64,000 nt of DNA from a virus. Under the pieces are notes generated by a model. It searched no databases and was not told the DNA's origin. It worked only from the letters and a program-made list of their open reading frames with translations. Shown here piece after piece: positions 47,866 to 54,339 of the stretch. Each line of letters opens with the position of its first letter. Within the stretch, counting starts at the first letter, position 1. Location: positions 23,786 through 87,785 of the IMG/VR virus record IMGVR_UViG_3300020457_000007. One strand, given 5' to 3'. The position numbers and the translations under genes were made by a program.

Positions 47866-50387
47866 TATACGTAAATATGCAAGAAAGTATGGTCATTTCG
47901 GAGGTGTTGCTTGCCTTCCGTCTGCTTTCTTGTCCTCAATAGGTTATTTAGAGTGACACTTCCGTCTTCATTTTGCGTTTTTCCGTCAAAATGAGCAATT
48001 TCACGTGAATTTTCGTATGTAAAGGAGCTACCAGTCTCCGATTGGAGGAATAAGCGGGTATATGCGGTCGCATTTGACACTTGAGGGGCGGTAAAAGTGA
48101 AATCTACACCAGTAAGTGTCGTATTTGAGGAAGCATCCATCTGAATTGCGGTCTTTGTGTTCACTCGATACACACCAGCAGCTATATTTTGACTTACTTG
48201 GATGAGTGCACCCGCTAAAGTAACCTGTTGTACGTAAATTGTAGGGTCATCAAACCCTTCAATGATCATACCAGCTTGTATATCGTCTATATCAATGTCA
48301 TTTGCTTCCTGATTCGACTCAATATACACCGTATTTACTACTAGTACGTTCGTACCATCCGCAGTACACTGGAATTCTACACCAGGTATACTCCTTTTCA
48401 CACCCCTTATGTCCATTTGACCTAGATCATCTTGCACTCTTACTCCCATAAAGAGTAATGGGTACGCTTCCATATCGATATTGATCATATAACTGCTCCC
48501 TGTAACCACATCAGCTACCGCACTGAGGTCAGGATTGGGTGCAGAGATACTAATCGTTGGGCTTTGTATGTAACCACTACCTCCATTAAGGAGCTTATAA
48601 CCGTATATACGTCCTCCTGTCACCACTGCCTCTGCTGTAGCTACTGTACCACCAGGTAAATCAGGGTCACTAAAGGTAACAGTAGGTGTATTCATATACC
48701 CTAAACCAGGATCTAGTGCTGTAATGGCACTTATTCCTTGTCCAGCATACTCATAGTTGTTCAATTCTAGGTATCCATACTCAGGGAAGTTCGCAATATC
48801 GTAATCGAACAGTGTAATAGTACTATGAGAGGGGTCAACAAACGCTTTTATCTGTGCAATAAGGACATCATCATAAGGATTACCTTGTCTTTCCACTGCT
48901 TCTGCTAGTAAATCCCTATAAGTAGACCAATTTGAGTTGATTTCTAAGTTAATATTGTATGTAAAGGTATCTGTAGTACCTACATTAGTACCTAATAGGT
49001 CAGAACAGTACCATCCACCCACTATAGTGTAAGGAAATTCCTGTCTTCCCATCTGATGAGGGATATATTCAAAGATATTCCACTTAATTCTAGGTCCAGC
49101 AGAGGGTACACCCCTAAAAGAAGAGGTAGACCACTCTTGCATCTTCTCTGTATACCAGTTTTGAGGTACTATCGTCTGTTGATTCGCCTCTATTGCCATA
49201 GCGTGCTCCTCTGCTGCTATAGCCCCATCAACTAGATCATTAAATTCGCAGTTATATGTCCTTACCTCCCTCCAGAACTCAGCACTATTACCTGAAGTAT
49301 TGTTCAGGTTAGCATCCATCTGGTTAACATAGGTTTGTTGGGCACCATCGATGATATAATCTGCTTGGAACTCTAGGTTTACTGGATCTGTAAGTGATTG
49401 TTCTAGTTGTACCCACTGCTGCATATCTGTGACACCCCCACTATCACACATACTCAACATTTGCTTATTATAATTGTCTAGACTCTTCTGCATAGTCTCC
49501 TGTAAACCAGGATGAATATACTCTTGCATTCCTAAGGGTTTACCATTCTCATCTTCTCCTAGTAATGGTACTGCAACGTATATACCTGTATCAGCATTAA
49601 TCGGCCACGTGCTCTCTCTACTACAAGCAGTAGTGGTTTTTCCCCATTCATCCTGTAGTAGTTCTCTATTCTGTTTATTAATTTGTTTGAAGTCACAGGT
49701 ATCAGGACCATCTTCAAACATCTCCATCCATCCCTTTGTCTCGTCGTGCGTCTCGGCAATCGGTCCGCACACGTCCACAAGGGTATCACACTTCGGACTT
49801 AGGTATTTCGTATAGGAAACCTTCTTCGGGTAGGCATAGAACCCAGATAACGTAGCTACAACAGGTTCTGTAGTTACCGTTACCCCTCCGACTAAAGTAC
49901 TACCAGGACTATCGAACCATCCTGCAACACAGTCGGCGGTCACGCCCGATTCAGACCCTGTTACAGTCTCACCTGGAAAGTTACCAGAGGGATTGTCTAA
50001 CTCTATAATATCTAAACCATTAACCTCTCGGAAGTTGTGCCATTCCTTTACAGTGCCAGTAGCACCATTAGGTGCTGTGATCGTCTCACCTACCTTAAAC
50101 TGCCCACTGCTGTTTCGCACTGATATACGACTAGTCGTGCTATCGCATATCCATAACGTAAAATATTGCTCGGTACCAGTAACCCTTATACTAGATGGTG
50201 TCATCGTATCACAACTACCATCATCACCACAAGTGACAGTGTTTAACGTAAAGATATATTCAAAATAATTCTCATCATCATTACCTCCCAACAAATTGTC
50301 ATCAGGATCCTGTCCAGTCGCATCATAGGTAAAGTTACTACCATATGGACTAGTAATGGATAAACCTGCTTGAAAATTACACGTCAA
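47865..50387 (-). CDS. Baseplate hub-region structural protein (possibly VrlC-like)
   Basis: 840 aa from a TTG start (50387) that overlaps the upstream stop region by 11 bp. The N-terminus has FKVGETITAPNGATG and GNFPGETVTGSESG modules. The middle is acidic and helical (residues about 250-420) and ends in a Trp/Tyr-rich region. Residues about 550-620 have two GxGY..P.V repeats (DPGLGYMNTPTVTFSDP, NGGSGYIQSPTISIS). Large proteins here, before gp25 in marine T4-like phages, are often labelled VrlC-like; I cannot verify that. Probably part of the hub or its spike carrier. Confidence 0.6.
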   Translation of the reverse strand: MTCNFQAGLSITSPYGSNFTYDATGQDPDDNLLGGNDDENYFEYIFTLNTVTCGDDGSCDTMTPSSIRVTGTEQYFTLWICDSTTSRISVRNSSGQFKVGETITAPNGATGTVKEWHNFREVNGLDIIELDNPSGNFPGETVTGSESGVTADCVAGWFDSPGSTLVGGVTVTTEPVVATLSGFYAYPKKVSYTKYLSPKCDTLVDVCGPIAETHDETKGWMEMFEDGPDTCDFKQINKQNRELLQDEWGKTTTACSRESTWPINADTGIYVAVPLLGEDENGKPLGMQEYIHPGLQETMQKSLDNYNKQMLSMCDSGGVTDMQQWVQLEQSLTDPVNLEFQADYIIDGAQQTYVNQMDANLNNTSGNSAEFWREVRTYNCEFNDLVDGAIAAEEHAMAIEANQQTIVPQNWYTEKMQEWSTSSFRGVPSAGPRIKWNIFEYIPHQMGRQEFPYTIVGGWYCSDLLGTNVGTTDTFTYNINLEINSNWSTYRDLLAEAVERQGNPYDDVLIAQIKAFVDPSHSTITLFDYDIANFPEYGYLELNNYEYAGQGISAITALDPGLGYMNTPTVTFSDPDLPGGTVATAEAVVTGGRIYGYKLLNGGSGYIQSPTISISAPNPDLSAVADVVTGSSYMINIDMEAYPLLFMGVRVQDDLGQMDIRGVKRSIPGVEFQCTADGTNVLVVNTVYIESNQEANDIDIDDIQAGMIIEGFDDPTIYVQQVTLAGALIQVSQNIAAGVYRVNTKTAIQMDASSNTTLTGVDFTFTAPQVSNATAYTRLFLQSETGSSFTYENSREIAHFDGKTQNEDGSVTLNNLLRTRKQTEGKQHLRNDHTFLHIYV

Positions 50388-50646
50388 GTTCTATTCTTAG
50401 CTCTATTGTATTTAACCTATTTTCAAGGTCATCTAAGTACTCAGCAAGTTGTAAGTGCTTCGTATGTCCTGGTGGGCGGTACATAATCTTTGCAATAGGT
50501 CTTGCTTTGAGTGCATCCACTTCCTTCTGTAACTTATCGATCTTATCTTCGAGGATCTTATTGTCTGAGCGAATTACAGTTTCATTGACTACACTCTCCA
50601 TCCATTTGGTATTATCCTCTTGGGGTGATTTTTTCGACTCTGGCAT
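50377..50646 (-). CDS. Coiled-coil protein of the hub operon
   Basis: 89 aa. Two heptad segments (NKILEDKIDKLQKEVDALKA and AEYLDDLENRLNTIELRIEL) flank a basic linker. The ATG at 50646 overlaps the upstream gene by 35 bp; a second Met at 50601 is an alternative start. Possibly an adaptor or chaperone for the hub protein. Not recognised. Confidence 0.65.
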   Translation of the reverse strand: MPESKKSPQEDNTKWMESVVNETVIRSDNKILEDKIDKLQKEVDALKARPIAKIMYRPPGHTKHLQLAEYLDDLENRLNTIELRIELDV

Positions 50647-50827
50647 CAGGGTTACTTAGTTTAAGGTTATCGAGTTCTTTCTCAGCAGTAGACGTGGAAC
50701 GGAACTTATGAGCGTCCTCGACGGTGCTTGTCCAGATACTGTCTTTTCTCCAGTATATCACACCCGAAGATAATTTGCTACCCTCGTGTACACGGGATAC
50801 AGTCCAAAAAGGTTTCTTGTTAGCCAT
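50612..50827 (-). CDS. Hypothetical protein, first gene of the hub operon
   Basis: 71 aa, basic (PFWTVSRVHEGSKLSSGVIY, WRKDSIWTSTVEDAHKF). No family recognised. It follows a GATAAATA late box by about 43 bp. The AT-rich leader contains the perfect palindrome AGAAAATTTTCT (50831-50842). It is the likely first cistron of the transcript running to gp6 and beyond. Confidence 0.65.
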   Translation of the reverse strand: MANKKPFWTVSRVHEGSKLSSGVIYWRKDSIWTSTVEDAHKFRSTSTAEKELDNLKLSNPDARVEKITPRG

Positions 50828-50869
50828 AATAGAAAATTTTCTAAGAAGAGAAATTTTTTCTCAAAAAAA

Positions 50870-50877
50870 TATTTATC
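50870..50877 (-). promoter_or_regulatory. Late promoter GATAAATA for the hub operon
   Basis: Minus-strand GATAAATA followed by a T-run, upstream of the 71-aa gene and downstream of the terminator at 50922-50957. It marks the border between the accessory gene region and the virion module. Confidence 0.65.
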
Positions 50878-50921
50878 TCGCTAGATCGGTTCGTTATAGA
50901 TTAGCATTGCCGAATTCTCAT

Positions 50922-50957
50922 ATAAAAATCCCCCCTAGGTTAACTGTCCTAGAGGGG
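50922..50957 (-). terminator. Rho-independent terminator at the end of the accessory operon
   Basis: Minus strand: CCCCTCTAGG-loop-CCTAGGGGGG followed by ATTTTTAT. The strong GC stem lies 9 bp after the stop of the 45-aa gene. It closes the 86-44-53-45-aa operon. Confidence 0.88.
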
Positions 50958-50965
50958 TGCTGTCC

Positions 50966-51103
50966 TTAGTAGAGTTTGATCTCTGCCTTGACTCCGATCT
51001 TGATAAACTCCTCAATCATTTGGACGGCGAGTGCATAGGTTGAGAAACTCATATACCTGCACTTCTGGTCTTGGGGTGTCCAGAATCTAATTGAAGTGTT
51101 CAT
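50966..51103 (-). CDS. Tiny hypothetical protein (45 aa)
   Basis: MNTSIRFWTPQDQKCRYMSF, then STYALAVQMIEEFIKIGVKA and EIKLY. It overlaps the 53-aa gene by 17 bp in another frame and is followed 9 bp later by the operon terminator. The helical sequence has aromatic residues. Function unknown. The tight overlap and terminator placement make it a real gene despite its size. Confidence 0.7.
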   Translation of the reverse strand: MNTSIRFWTPQDQKCRYMSFSTYALAVQMIEEFIKIGVKAEIKLY

Positions 51104-51248
51104 AAGCAATGATTGGTAGTTTGGATAGTAGGACTGGTTCGGGTTTGGGTCTGAATATCATCAGACCTCTGGCGATCTTATCAAAATAGATGTAAGAGTG
51201 GTCCTCCCACTTCTTATAAGATCCCCAACGCTTGTCTTTAAAAGTCAT
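51087..51248 (-). CDS. Tiny hypothetical protein (53 aa)
   Basis: MTFKDKRWGSYKKWEDHSYI, then YFDKIARGLMIFRPKPEPVL and a short tail. Basic and aromatic. The ATG overlaps the stop of the 44-aa membrane gene (ATGA), so coupling is likely. No family recognised. Confidence 0.7.
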   Translation of the reverse strand: MTFKDKRWGSYKKWEDHSYIYFDKIARGLMIFRPKPEPVLLSKLPIIAYEHFN

Positions 51249-51379
51249 TGGCAATAGCTAGGGTCGATTTGACAAATCTGATCCATCTTGTCTTGTTGGA
51301 TCTGATCAACTGAATTGATTAGGTTGGTGCCAATGACGGCACCAAATGCTAATACTCCGAGGACTAATACGATTCTCAT
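51245..51379 (-). CDS. Single-helix membrane microprotein (44 aa)
   Basis: MRIVLVLGVLAFGAVIGTNL forms an N-terminal hydrophobic helix, followed by a polar Gln/Asp tail with two Cys. It could be a signal peptide with a short periplasmic tail or a membrane anchor. ATGA overlaps at both ends. Function unknown. Confidence 0.7.
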   Translation of the reverse strand: MRIVLVLGVLAFGAVIGTNLINSVDQIQQDKMDQICQIDPSYCQ

Positions 51380-51636
51380 TGCCAAACTCCGTTGTGAGAA
51401 TCTGCCCAACCGTTAGCGTAATACTCATCACGCTCACGATTTCTTAGAACTGGATCTCCGAGGTCGTCCATCACATCTTGTAAGAAATTGACGGGTGAGA
51501 CTTCACGGGTGTGGGGTTGCACAGTTGCATCCCTCATTGTTTCGATTTCCATCTGACGTAGGATGGATTTCATAGCAGCAACGACAACGGGGTCTTTGCG
51601 TGCTGCTTCGTTTGTGATGAAGATGTTTTTGTTCAT
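51376..51636 (-). CDS. Hypothetical protein, operon head, possibly leaderless
   Basis: 86 aa from the ATG at 51636 (MNKNIFITNEAARKDP). An upstream in-frame GTG lies in the terminator stem and is rejected. The sequence is helical and acidic/basic mixed (VVVAAMKSILRQMEIETMRD). TATAAT lies only 6 nt upstream of the ATG, so its mRNA may begin at or next to the start codon. Family not recognised. Confidence 0.72.
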   Translation of the reverse strand: MNKNIFITNEAARKDPVVVAAMKSILRQMEIETMRDATVQPHTREVSPVNFLQDVMDDLGDPVLRNRERDEYYANGWADSHNGVWQ

Positions 51637-51642
51637 ACTTAA

Positions 51643-51672
51643 ATTATAAACCCCCACTCATAAGAATGGGGG
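51643..51672 (-). terminator. Terminator abutting a -10 box
   Basis: Minus strand: CCCCCATTCTTATGAGTGGGGG (51672-51651) forms the hairpin, then TT and TATAAT (51648-51643). The hairpin ends the upstream 54-aa gene transcript while the -10 box probably starts the next operon. No good -35 is seen here, unlike the related elements at 53597, 57131, 59828 and 62424. Confidence 0.75.
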
Positions 51673-51680
51673 TGTATAGT

Positions 51681-51698
51681 GACAGTTCTTAAACTGTC
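51681..51698 (-). repeat. Inverted repeat GACAGTT-N4-AACTGTC
   Basis: Perfect 7-bp arms with a 4-bp centre (CTTA), 8 bp before the terminator stem and overlapping the stop of the 54-aa gene. It belongs to a family of CAGTT-N4-AACTG sites at operon ends in this region (53221, 61542, 62465, plus half sites). Confidence 0.75.
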
Positions 51699-51853
51699 TT
51701 AGCTGTTGTGTGATTGGTCTCTACTGTGAAATAATACTTGATGTAAGGATCATTGCAAAGTAGGTCGTAAGTCTCTTGAGTCATTTGTGATGAAATAGAA
51801 CGAGTTTGCGATTGAATGGTTTTAGAAAGAGGTTTGCGATTCGGATCATTCAC
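51689..51853 (-). CDS. Tiny hypothetical protein (54 aa)
   Basis: GTG start overlapping the previous stop (GTGA). VNDPNRKPLSKTIQSQTRSI, then SSQMTQETYDLLCNDPYIKY and YFTVETNHTTAKTV. Ser/Thr-rich. Its last codons and stop lie inside the inverted repeat at 51681-51698. No family recognised. Confidence 0.65.
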   Translation of the reverse strand: MNDPNRKPLSKTIQSQTRSISSQMTQETYDLLCNDPYIKYYFTVETNHTTAKTV

Positions 51854-51987
51854 AGAACCTCTTTCATAAGTTGAGCAATTACCTTTTCATCTTCTGGCAC
51901 GTCGGCAAGATAGATTTCAAGATTCTCATCTGATCCGAGAGAGTCTCGGATCAAATCATCAACTGCGTTTGTGTCGAATTCGTTCAC
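51850..51987 (-). CDS. Tiny acidic protein (45 aa)
   Basis: GTG start overlapping the 103-aa gene's stop (GTGA), and a GTGA overlap at the end. VNEFDTNAVDDLIRDSLGSD, then ENLEIYLADVPEDEKVIAQL and MKEVL. Strongly acidic. This could be a small inhibitor or adaptor, but that is only a guess from composition. Confidence 0.65.
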   Translation of the reverse strand: MNEFDTNAVDDLIRDSLGSDENLEIYLADVPEDEKVIAQLMKEVL

Positions 51988-52295
51988 TTAATTAACTCCA
52001 TAGGAACATTGGGTGTGCAAACTAAACCAACCGAGTCTTGACGGAATGCCTTAGCATATGCCTTGCCGATTGATCTAAGAACTGATTCAAGATTTGATTG
52101 GTCAGACTCTGCTGCCATTATAACGAGGATTTTGCAATCTTCACGGGTGCCTTTCCAAAGACCAACACCGTCAATAATGGTTGCATAGTCAAGATGTGGT
52201 GCAATCTCGGTGCGGATAAAATCATCAAACATTGCGTCAGTGACTGTACCAGCATCGGGGATGTCCAGTCCCATCATCAGTTCAAGTCGGATCAT
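51984..52295 (-). CDS. Hypothetical protein (103 aa)
   Basis: MIRLELMMGLDIPDAGTVTD, then FIRTEIAPHLDYATIIDGVG and LWKGTREDCKILVIMAAES. The alternating strand/helix pattern suggests a small ferredoxin-like alpha/beta fold. The leader has a TATAAT box (52327-52322) and an inverted repeat directly upstream of the ATG. First gene of a three-gene coupled operon. Not recognised. Confidence 0.75.
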   Translation of the reverse strand: MIRLELMMGLDIPDAGTVTDAMFDDFIRTEIAPHLDYATIIDGVGLWKGTREDCKILVIMAAESDQSNLESVLRSIGKAYAKAFRQDSVGLVCTPNVPMELIK

Positions 52296-52327
52296 AAAAG
52301 AGTTGTTTGCTTTACTCTTTTATTATA
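52296..52327 (-). promoter_or_regulatory. -10 box and 5' leader inverted repeat
   Basis: Minus strand: TATAAT (52327-52322), then AAAAGAGT-N10-ACTCTTTT (52321-52296) ending next to the ATG of the 103-aa gene. The hairpin would occupy nearly the whole leader. It could control ribosome access or be an operator. No clear -35 hexamer. Confidence 0.5.
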
Positions 52328-52332
52328 ACCAC

Positions 52333-52650
52333 TCAATAGCGTGATGGGATGCGTGAGTAGTCAGTTTGTGGACTGGCACTAGCTGTCACTTTGGGTACGT
52401 CATCCCGTCCTACAATGAAACAGTCGGGTGGATTCGTACCATAACAAGACCCTATAATATCATCTGCGGTTTCTGGGTCTTCCATTTCATTTATATGTTC
52501 TATGAGTTCGTGCTCAGTCATTTTCTCATAGTAGTCTGTTAGACTATCCCAGACATATTGTTCTAGATCTTTGTTGTCCATCCGATCAAGAACGATGTCT
52601 GTATAGTTCTCGACTAGTGCATCAAATGTGCAGTCGTTCGCTTCGGGCAT
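52333..52650 (-). CDS. Acidic hypothetical protein (105 aa)
   Basis: Start chosen at the ATG at 52650 (MPEANDCTFDALVENYTDIV), because upstream GTG codons (52698, 52692) lie in a terminator hairpin and would add a hydrophobic 14-16 residue extension. The GTG at 52692 would give a GTGA overlap with the previous gene, so the longer form remains possible. Acidic and helical (MTEHELIEHINEMEDPETAD). Function unknown. Confidence 0.65.
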   Translation of the reverse strand: MPEANDCTFDALVENYTDIVLDRMDNKDLEQYVWDSLTDYYEKMTEHELIEHINEMEDPETADDIIGSCYGTNPPDCFIVGRDDVPKVTASASPQTDYSRIPSRY

Positions 52651-52671
52651 AATAACAGTAAAGAAGTGAAT

Positions 52672-52706
52672 AAAAAAGAGGATAGTGCTCACTGGCACTT
52701 ATCCTC
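52672..52706 (-). terminator. Terminator overlapping the end of the 46-aa gene
   Basis: Minus strand: GAGGATAAGTGC-CAGTGA-GCACTATCCTC followed by TTTTTTA. The stem of about 11 bp includes the last codons of the 46-aa gene, and its stop lies in the loop. The next gene starts about 20 bp further on. Confidence 0.85.
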
Positions 52707-52829
52707 GAATCTTTGATAGACCATTTTGTCTATCTGTTCTTGAGACATAAAGAGTAGATCAGTTCTAAACTCTTCGAGGATCTCACAGTAGCAATCCTCT
52801 AAAATGTCTTCGTGGTGTAATACGCTCAT
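52689..52829 (-). CDS. Tiny acidic protein (46 aa)
   Basis: MSVLHHEDILEDCYCEILEE, then FRTDLLFMSQEQIDKMVYQR and FEDKCQ. ATGA overlap with the 62-aa gene. Three Cys and an acidic helix. Its 3' end forms the terminator. Unknown function. Confidence 0.7.
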   Translation of the reverse strand: MSVLHHEDILEDCYCEILEEFRTDLLFMSQEQIDKMVYQRFEDKCQ

Positions 52830-53014
52830 AGTCCGTTTAAATACTCGTGAAGTTCGTTGATGTAATCATCATAACTCGAATCAGGGTGTCTTTTCAAGTA
52901 CCATTGTGGCACTTCCTTAACTGGTTCGGGTTTGGGTTTATCTGTCTTGAGATCGTACCCGTTCGCTCTGATGAATGAAGCATAGAAATGCTGAGGATAG
53001 AGATCGCCGTACAT
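52826..53014 (-). CDS. Hypothetical protein (62 aa)
   Basis: MYGDLYPQHFYASFIRANGY, then a Lys/Pro linker (DKPKPEPVKEVPQ) and WYLKRHPDSSYDDYINELHE. Probably helical. It overlaps the stop of the 53-aa gene by one base (the ATG begins on the last base of TGA). Unknown. Confidence 0.7.
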   Translation of the reverse strand: MYGDLYPQHFYASFIRANGYDLKTDKPKPEPVKEVPQWYLKRHPDSSYDDYINELHEYLNGL

Positions 53015-53175
53015 CAGTTGTAATCAAAGGGTGATGGTTCAAAAACTCTGTCACAGAGTTCGTCGAATGCCTCTTCATCAATGTGATCAGGGCAACCGAG
53101 GTCACGGAGCATTACGAGTGCGTCAACCAATGCGGTTTCAGTTGCCTCGGTGAGTGGTAGATTTCTGTGTGTCAT
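53014..53175 (-). CDS. Small acidic protein, possibly leaderless mRNA
   Basis: 53 aa from the ATG at 53175 (MTHRNLPLTEATETALVDAL). An in-frame ATG at 53196 lies in the terminator hairpin and is rejected. TATAAT is 6 nt upstream of the chosen ATG, the same spacing as at 51636. Acidic helix-rich sequence (CPDHIDEEAFDELCDRVFEP). Unknown. Confidence 0.7.
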   Translation of the reverse strand: MTHRNLPLTEATETALVDALVMLRDLGCPDHIDEEAFDELCDRVFEPSPFDYN

Positions 53176-53181
53176 ATACAA

Positions 53182-53212
53182 ATTATAAGACCCCATCCGT
53201 CAGAATGGGGTC
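53182..53212 (-). terminator. Terminator abutting a -10 box
   Basis: Minus strand: GACCCCAT-loop-ATGGGGTC (53212-53189), then T and TATAAT (53187-53182). It ends the 59-aa gene and starts the 53-62-46-aa operon. No convincing -35 hexamer at the right distance. Confidence 0.75.
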
Positions 53213-53220
53213 AGTGTGTG

Positions 53221-53236
53221 CCAGTTCTTGAACTGG
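53221..53236 (-). repeat. Inverted repeat CCAGTT-N4-AACTGG
   Basis: Perfect 6-bp arms with centre CTTG, located 8 bp before the terminator stem and 15 bp after the stop of the 59-aa gene. Same geometry and spacing as the repeat at 51681. Confidence 0.75.
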
Positions 53237-53250
53237 TTGGCAGCCTGAAT

Positions 53251-53430
53251 TTATGCGAACAGTGGACGCATATACTCTTTGAACTGCTCACGCTTGTAAT
53301 CTGCTAGGACTCTGAGTTCATCCTCTGGTAGGATGTACCCGTCACGCTTCATCTCATCGTAGCACGCTTGACTGATTCCCTTGTCGGTGATATCGTACTC
53401 GTGAAGTTGAACGTGCTTGAAAAATGACAT
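53251..53430 (-). CDS. Hypothetical protein (59 aa)
   Basis: MSFFKHVQLHEYDITDKGIS, then QACYDEMKRDGYILPEDELR and VLADYKREQFKEYMRPLFA. Helical and amphipathic; SD AAGG at a suitable distance. Followed by the inverted repeat and terminator at 53189-53236. Family not recognised. Confidence 0.75.
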   Translation of the reverse strand: MSFFKHVQLHEYDITDKGISQACYDEMKRDGYILPEDELRVLADYKREQFKEYMRPLFA

Positions 53431-53477
53431 AGATTACCTTGAAAGAATATTGGTGTGGAGTCTTCAAAACTGTCTTT

Positions 53478-53555
53478 TCAGATGAAGTGCTCATCAGCAG
53501 TACAAGAGGTCTCCAAACATAAAGAGCAGTTGTCCACAGCGTGATCAAAGATCAT
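53478..53555 (-). CDS. Possible Cys-containing micro-ORF (25 aa)
   Basis: MIFDHAVDNCSLCLETSCTA, then DEHFI. CxxC plus a third Cys and His residues could bind metal. It lies in the otherwise gene-free stretch 53431-53640. A 17-codon frame starting with the promoter-proximal ATG (53593) overlaps its start. Weak evidence; it may be only leader sequence for the 59-aa gene. Confidence 0.3.
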   Translation of the reverse strand: MIFDHAVDNCSLCLETSCTADEHFI

Positions 53556-53596
53556 CTGAATTGTTGCTCACCCCTGCCTTGCGTCTCCACATATTC

Positions 53597-53630
53597 ATTA
53601 TAACAATAAAAAACCCCCTGAGTAGGGGGT
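53597..53630 (-). promoter_or_regulatory. Composite terminator-promoter (loop TACTCA, 16 bp, TATAAT)
   Basis: Minus strand: ACCCCC-TACTCA-GGGGGT then TTTTTA. The hairpin ends the 63-aa gene. The loop hexamer TACTCA (53624-53619) sits exactly 16 bp from TATAAT (53602-53597). Same geometry as 57131, 59828 and 62424. The GTGACAGTT half repeat overlaps the gene's stop just upstream. Confidence 0.75.
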
Positions 53631-53640
53631 GGGTGACAGT

Positions 53641-53832
53641 TTAGCCAATGGCACATCCACCAGCATCTAACTCTCGGATCGTGTTAACATCCCACTCGGA
53701 GACGTACTCGTCTATGACATCAAATGAATTAATGTCTGCACGTGCCTTCTCGATTGCCTGATCCTCGGACTCAGCATCTACTTCTATTGTGAAGTAGTTA
53801 ATCTCGGCACACTCGATTAGAAATGATTTCAT
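53641..53832 (-). CDS. Small hypothetical protein (63 aa)
   Basis: MKSFLIECAEINYFTIEVDA, then ESEDQAIEKARADINSFDVI. Two strands, a helix, then two strands: a pattern seen in small phage proteins whose helix carries EDQAxxKA. ATGA overlap with the YubB-like gene. Not identified. Confidence 0.72.
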   Translation of the reverse strand: MKSFLIECAEINYFTIEVDAESEDQAIEKARADINSFDVIDEYVSEWDVNTIRELDAGGCAIG

Positions 53833-54287
53833 TGTCCTAGGTATCCAGCAACCATCATTCCAGGTTCGTCATAGAACCACGTGACATCAACATCAGGAAA
53901 TAGTTGACGCAATGCGTAGAATATTCCTTCGGGTGGTGACCACGCAGTTTCAAACTCACATTCAAATGAGTTGCCGTCCCAATGATCACATTCTACTGCA
54001 CCCACTTCCCACTTAGTACCCCAGTTCTGGATATTCCAATCGTACCAACGATCATCATTCGTACCATCTGGAAAGTCATAAGTGCGATAAAATACTTCGC
54101 CAGTCTTAGGAGATTTCATCTCTCTTAATACTGGGAGTTCACCTTTGTCATTTGGTGTAGTCTTCCAATCGGGTGACGGAACTATTGAGTTGAATGGTTC
54201 GTCAGATTGAAATATATTGAGTAGTTTCTCTAATGCTGATGTATCCTCAGAATAGAAAGAAACTCTGTTTTGACACCAATTTGGCAT
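53829..54287 (-). CDS. YubB/DUF1281-like protein
   Basis: 152 aa. The start MPNWCQNRVSFYSEDTSALE is the hallmark of the DUF1281/YubB ferredoxin-like family found on phages and plasmids. Conserved aromatics (WYDWNIQNWGTKWEVGAVEC, ETAWSPPEGIFYALRQLFPD, GYLGQ end) also fit. Molecular function unknown. A strong promoter (CTGACA-16-TATAAT) and SD (AAGGAG) lie upstream. Confidence 0.85.
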   Translation of the reverse strand: MPNWCQNRVSFYSEDTSALEKLLNIFQSDEPFNSIVPSPDWKTTPNDKGELPVLREMKSPKTGEVFYRTYDFPDGTNDDRWYDWNIQNWGTKWEVGAVECDHWDGNSFECEFETAWSPPEGIFYALRQLFPDVDVTWFYDEPGMMVAGYLGQ

Positions 54288-54311
54288 AGATTCTCCTTTG
54301 TGGACATATCC

Positions 54312-54339
54312 ATTATAGCAAATCCAATACCAATGTCAG
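54312..54339 (-). promoter_or_regulatory. Early-type promoter CTGACA-16-TATAAT
   Basis: Minus strand: CTGACA (54339-54334), 16 bp, TATAAT (54317-54312), then an AAGGAG SD before the YubB-like gene. The -35 overlaps the stop region of the 72-aa gene. Resembles host sigma70 promoters, as expected for early phage genes. Confidence 0.78.

Noticed and set aside
50925-50957. 50.93 kb hairpin as another terminator-promoter composite
   Set aside because: The stem and T-run are good, but no TATAAT follows at 16-17 bp from the loop; the next promoter is a late box 45 bp further on.
53354-53548. Minus-strand ORF of 64 codons
   Set aside because: Overlaps the better 59-aa gene (53251-53430), which has an SD and terminator; kept only a possible 25-aa micro-ORF nearby.
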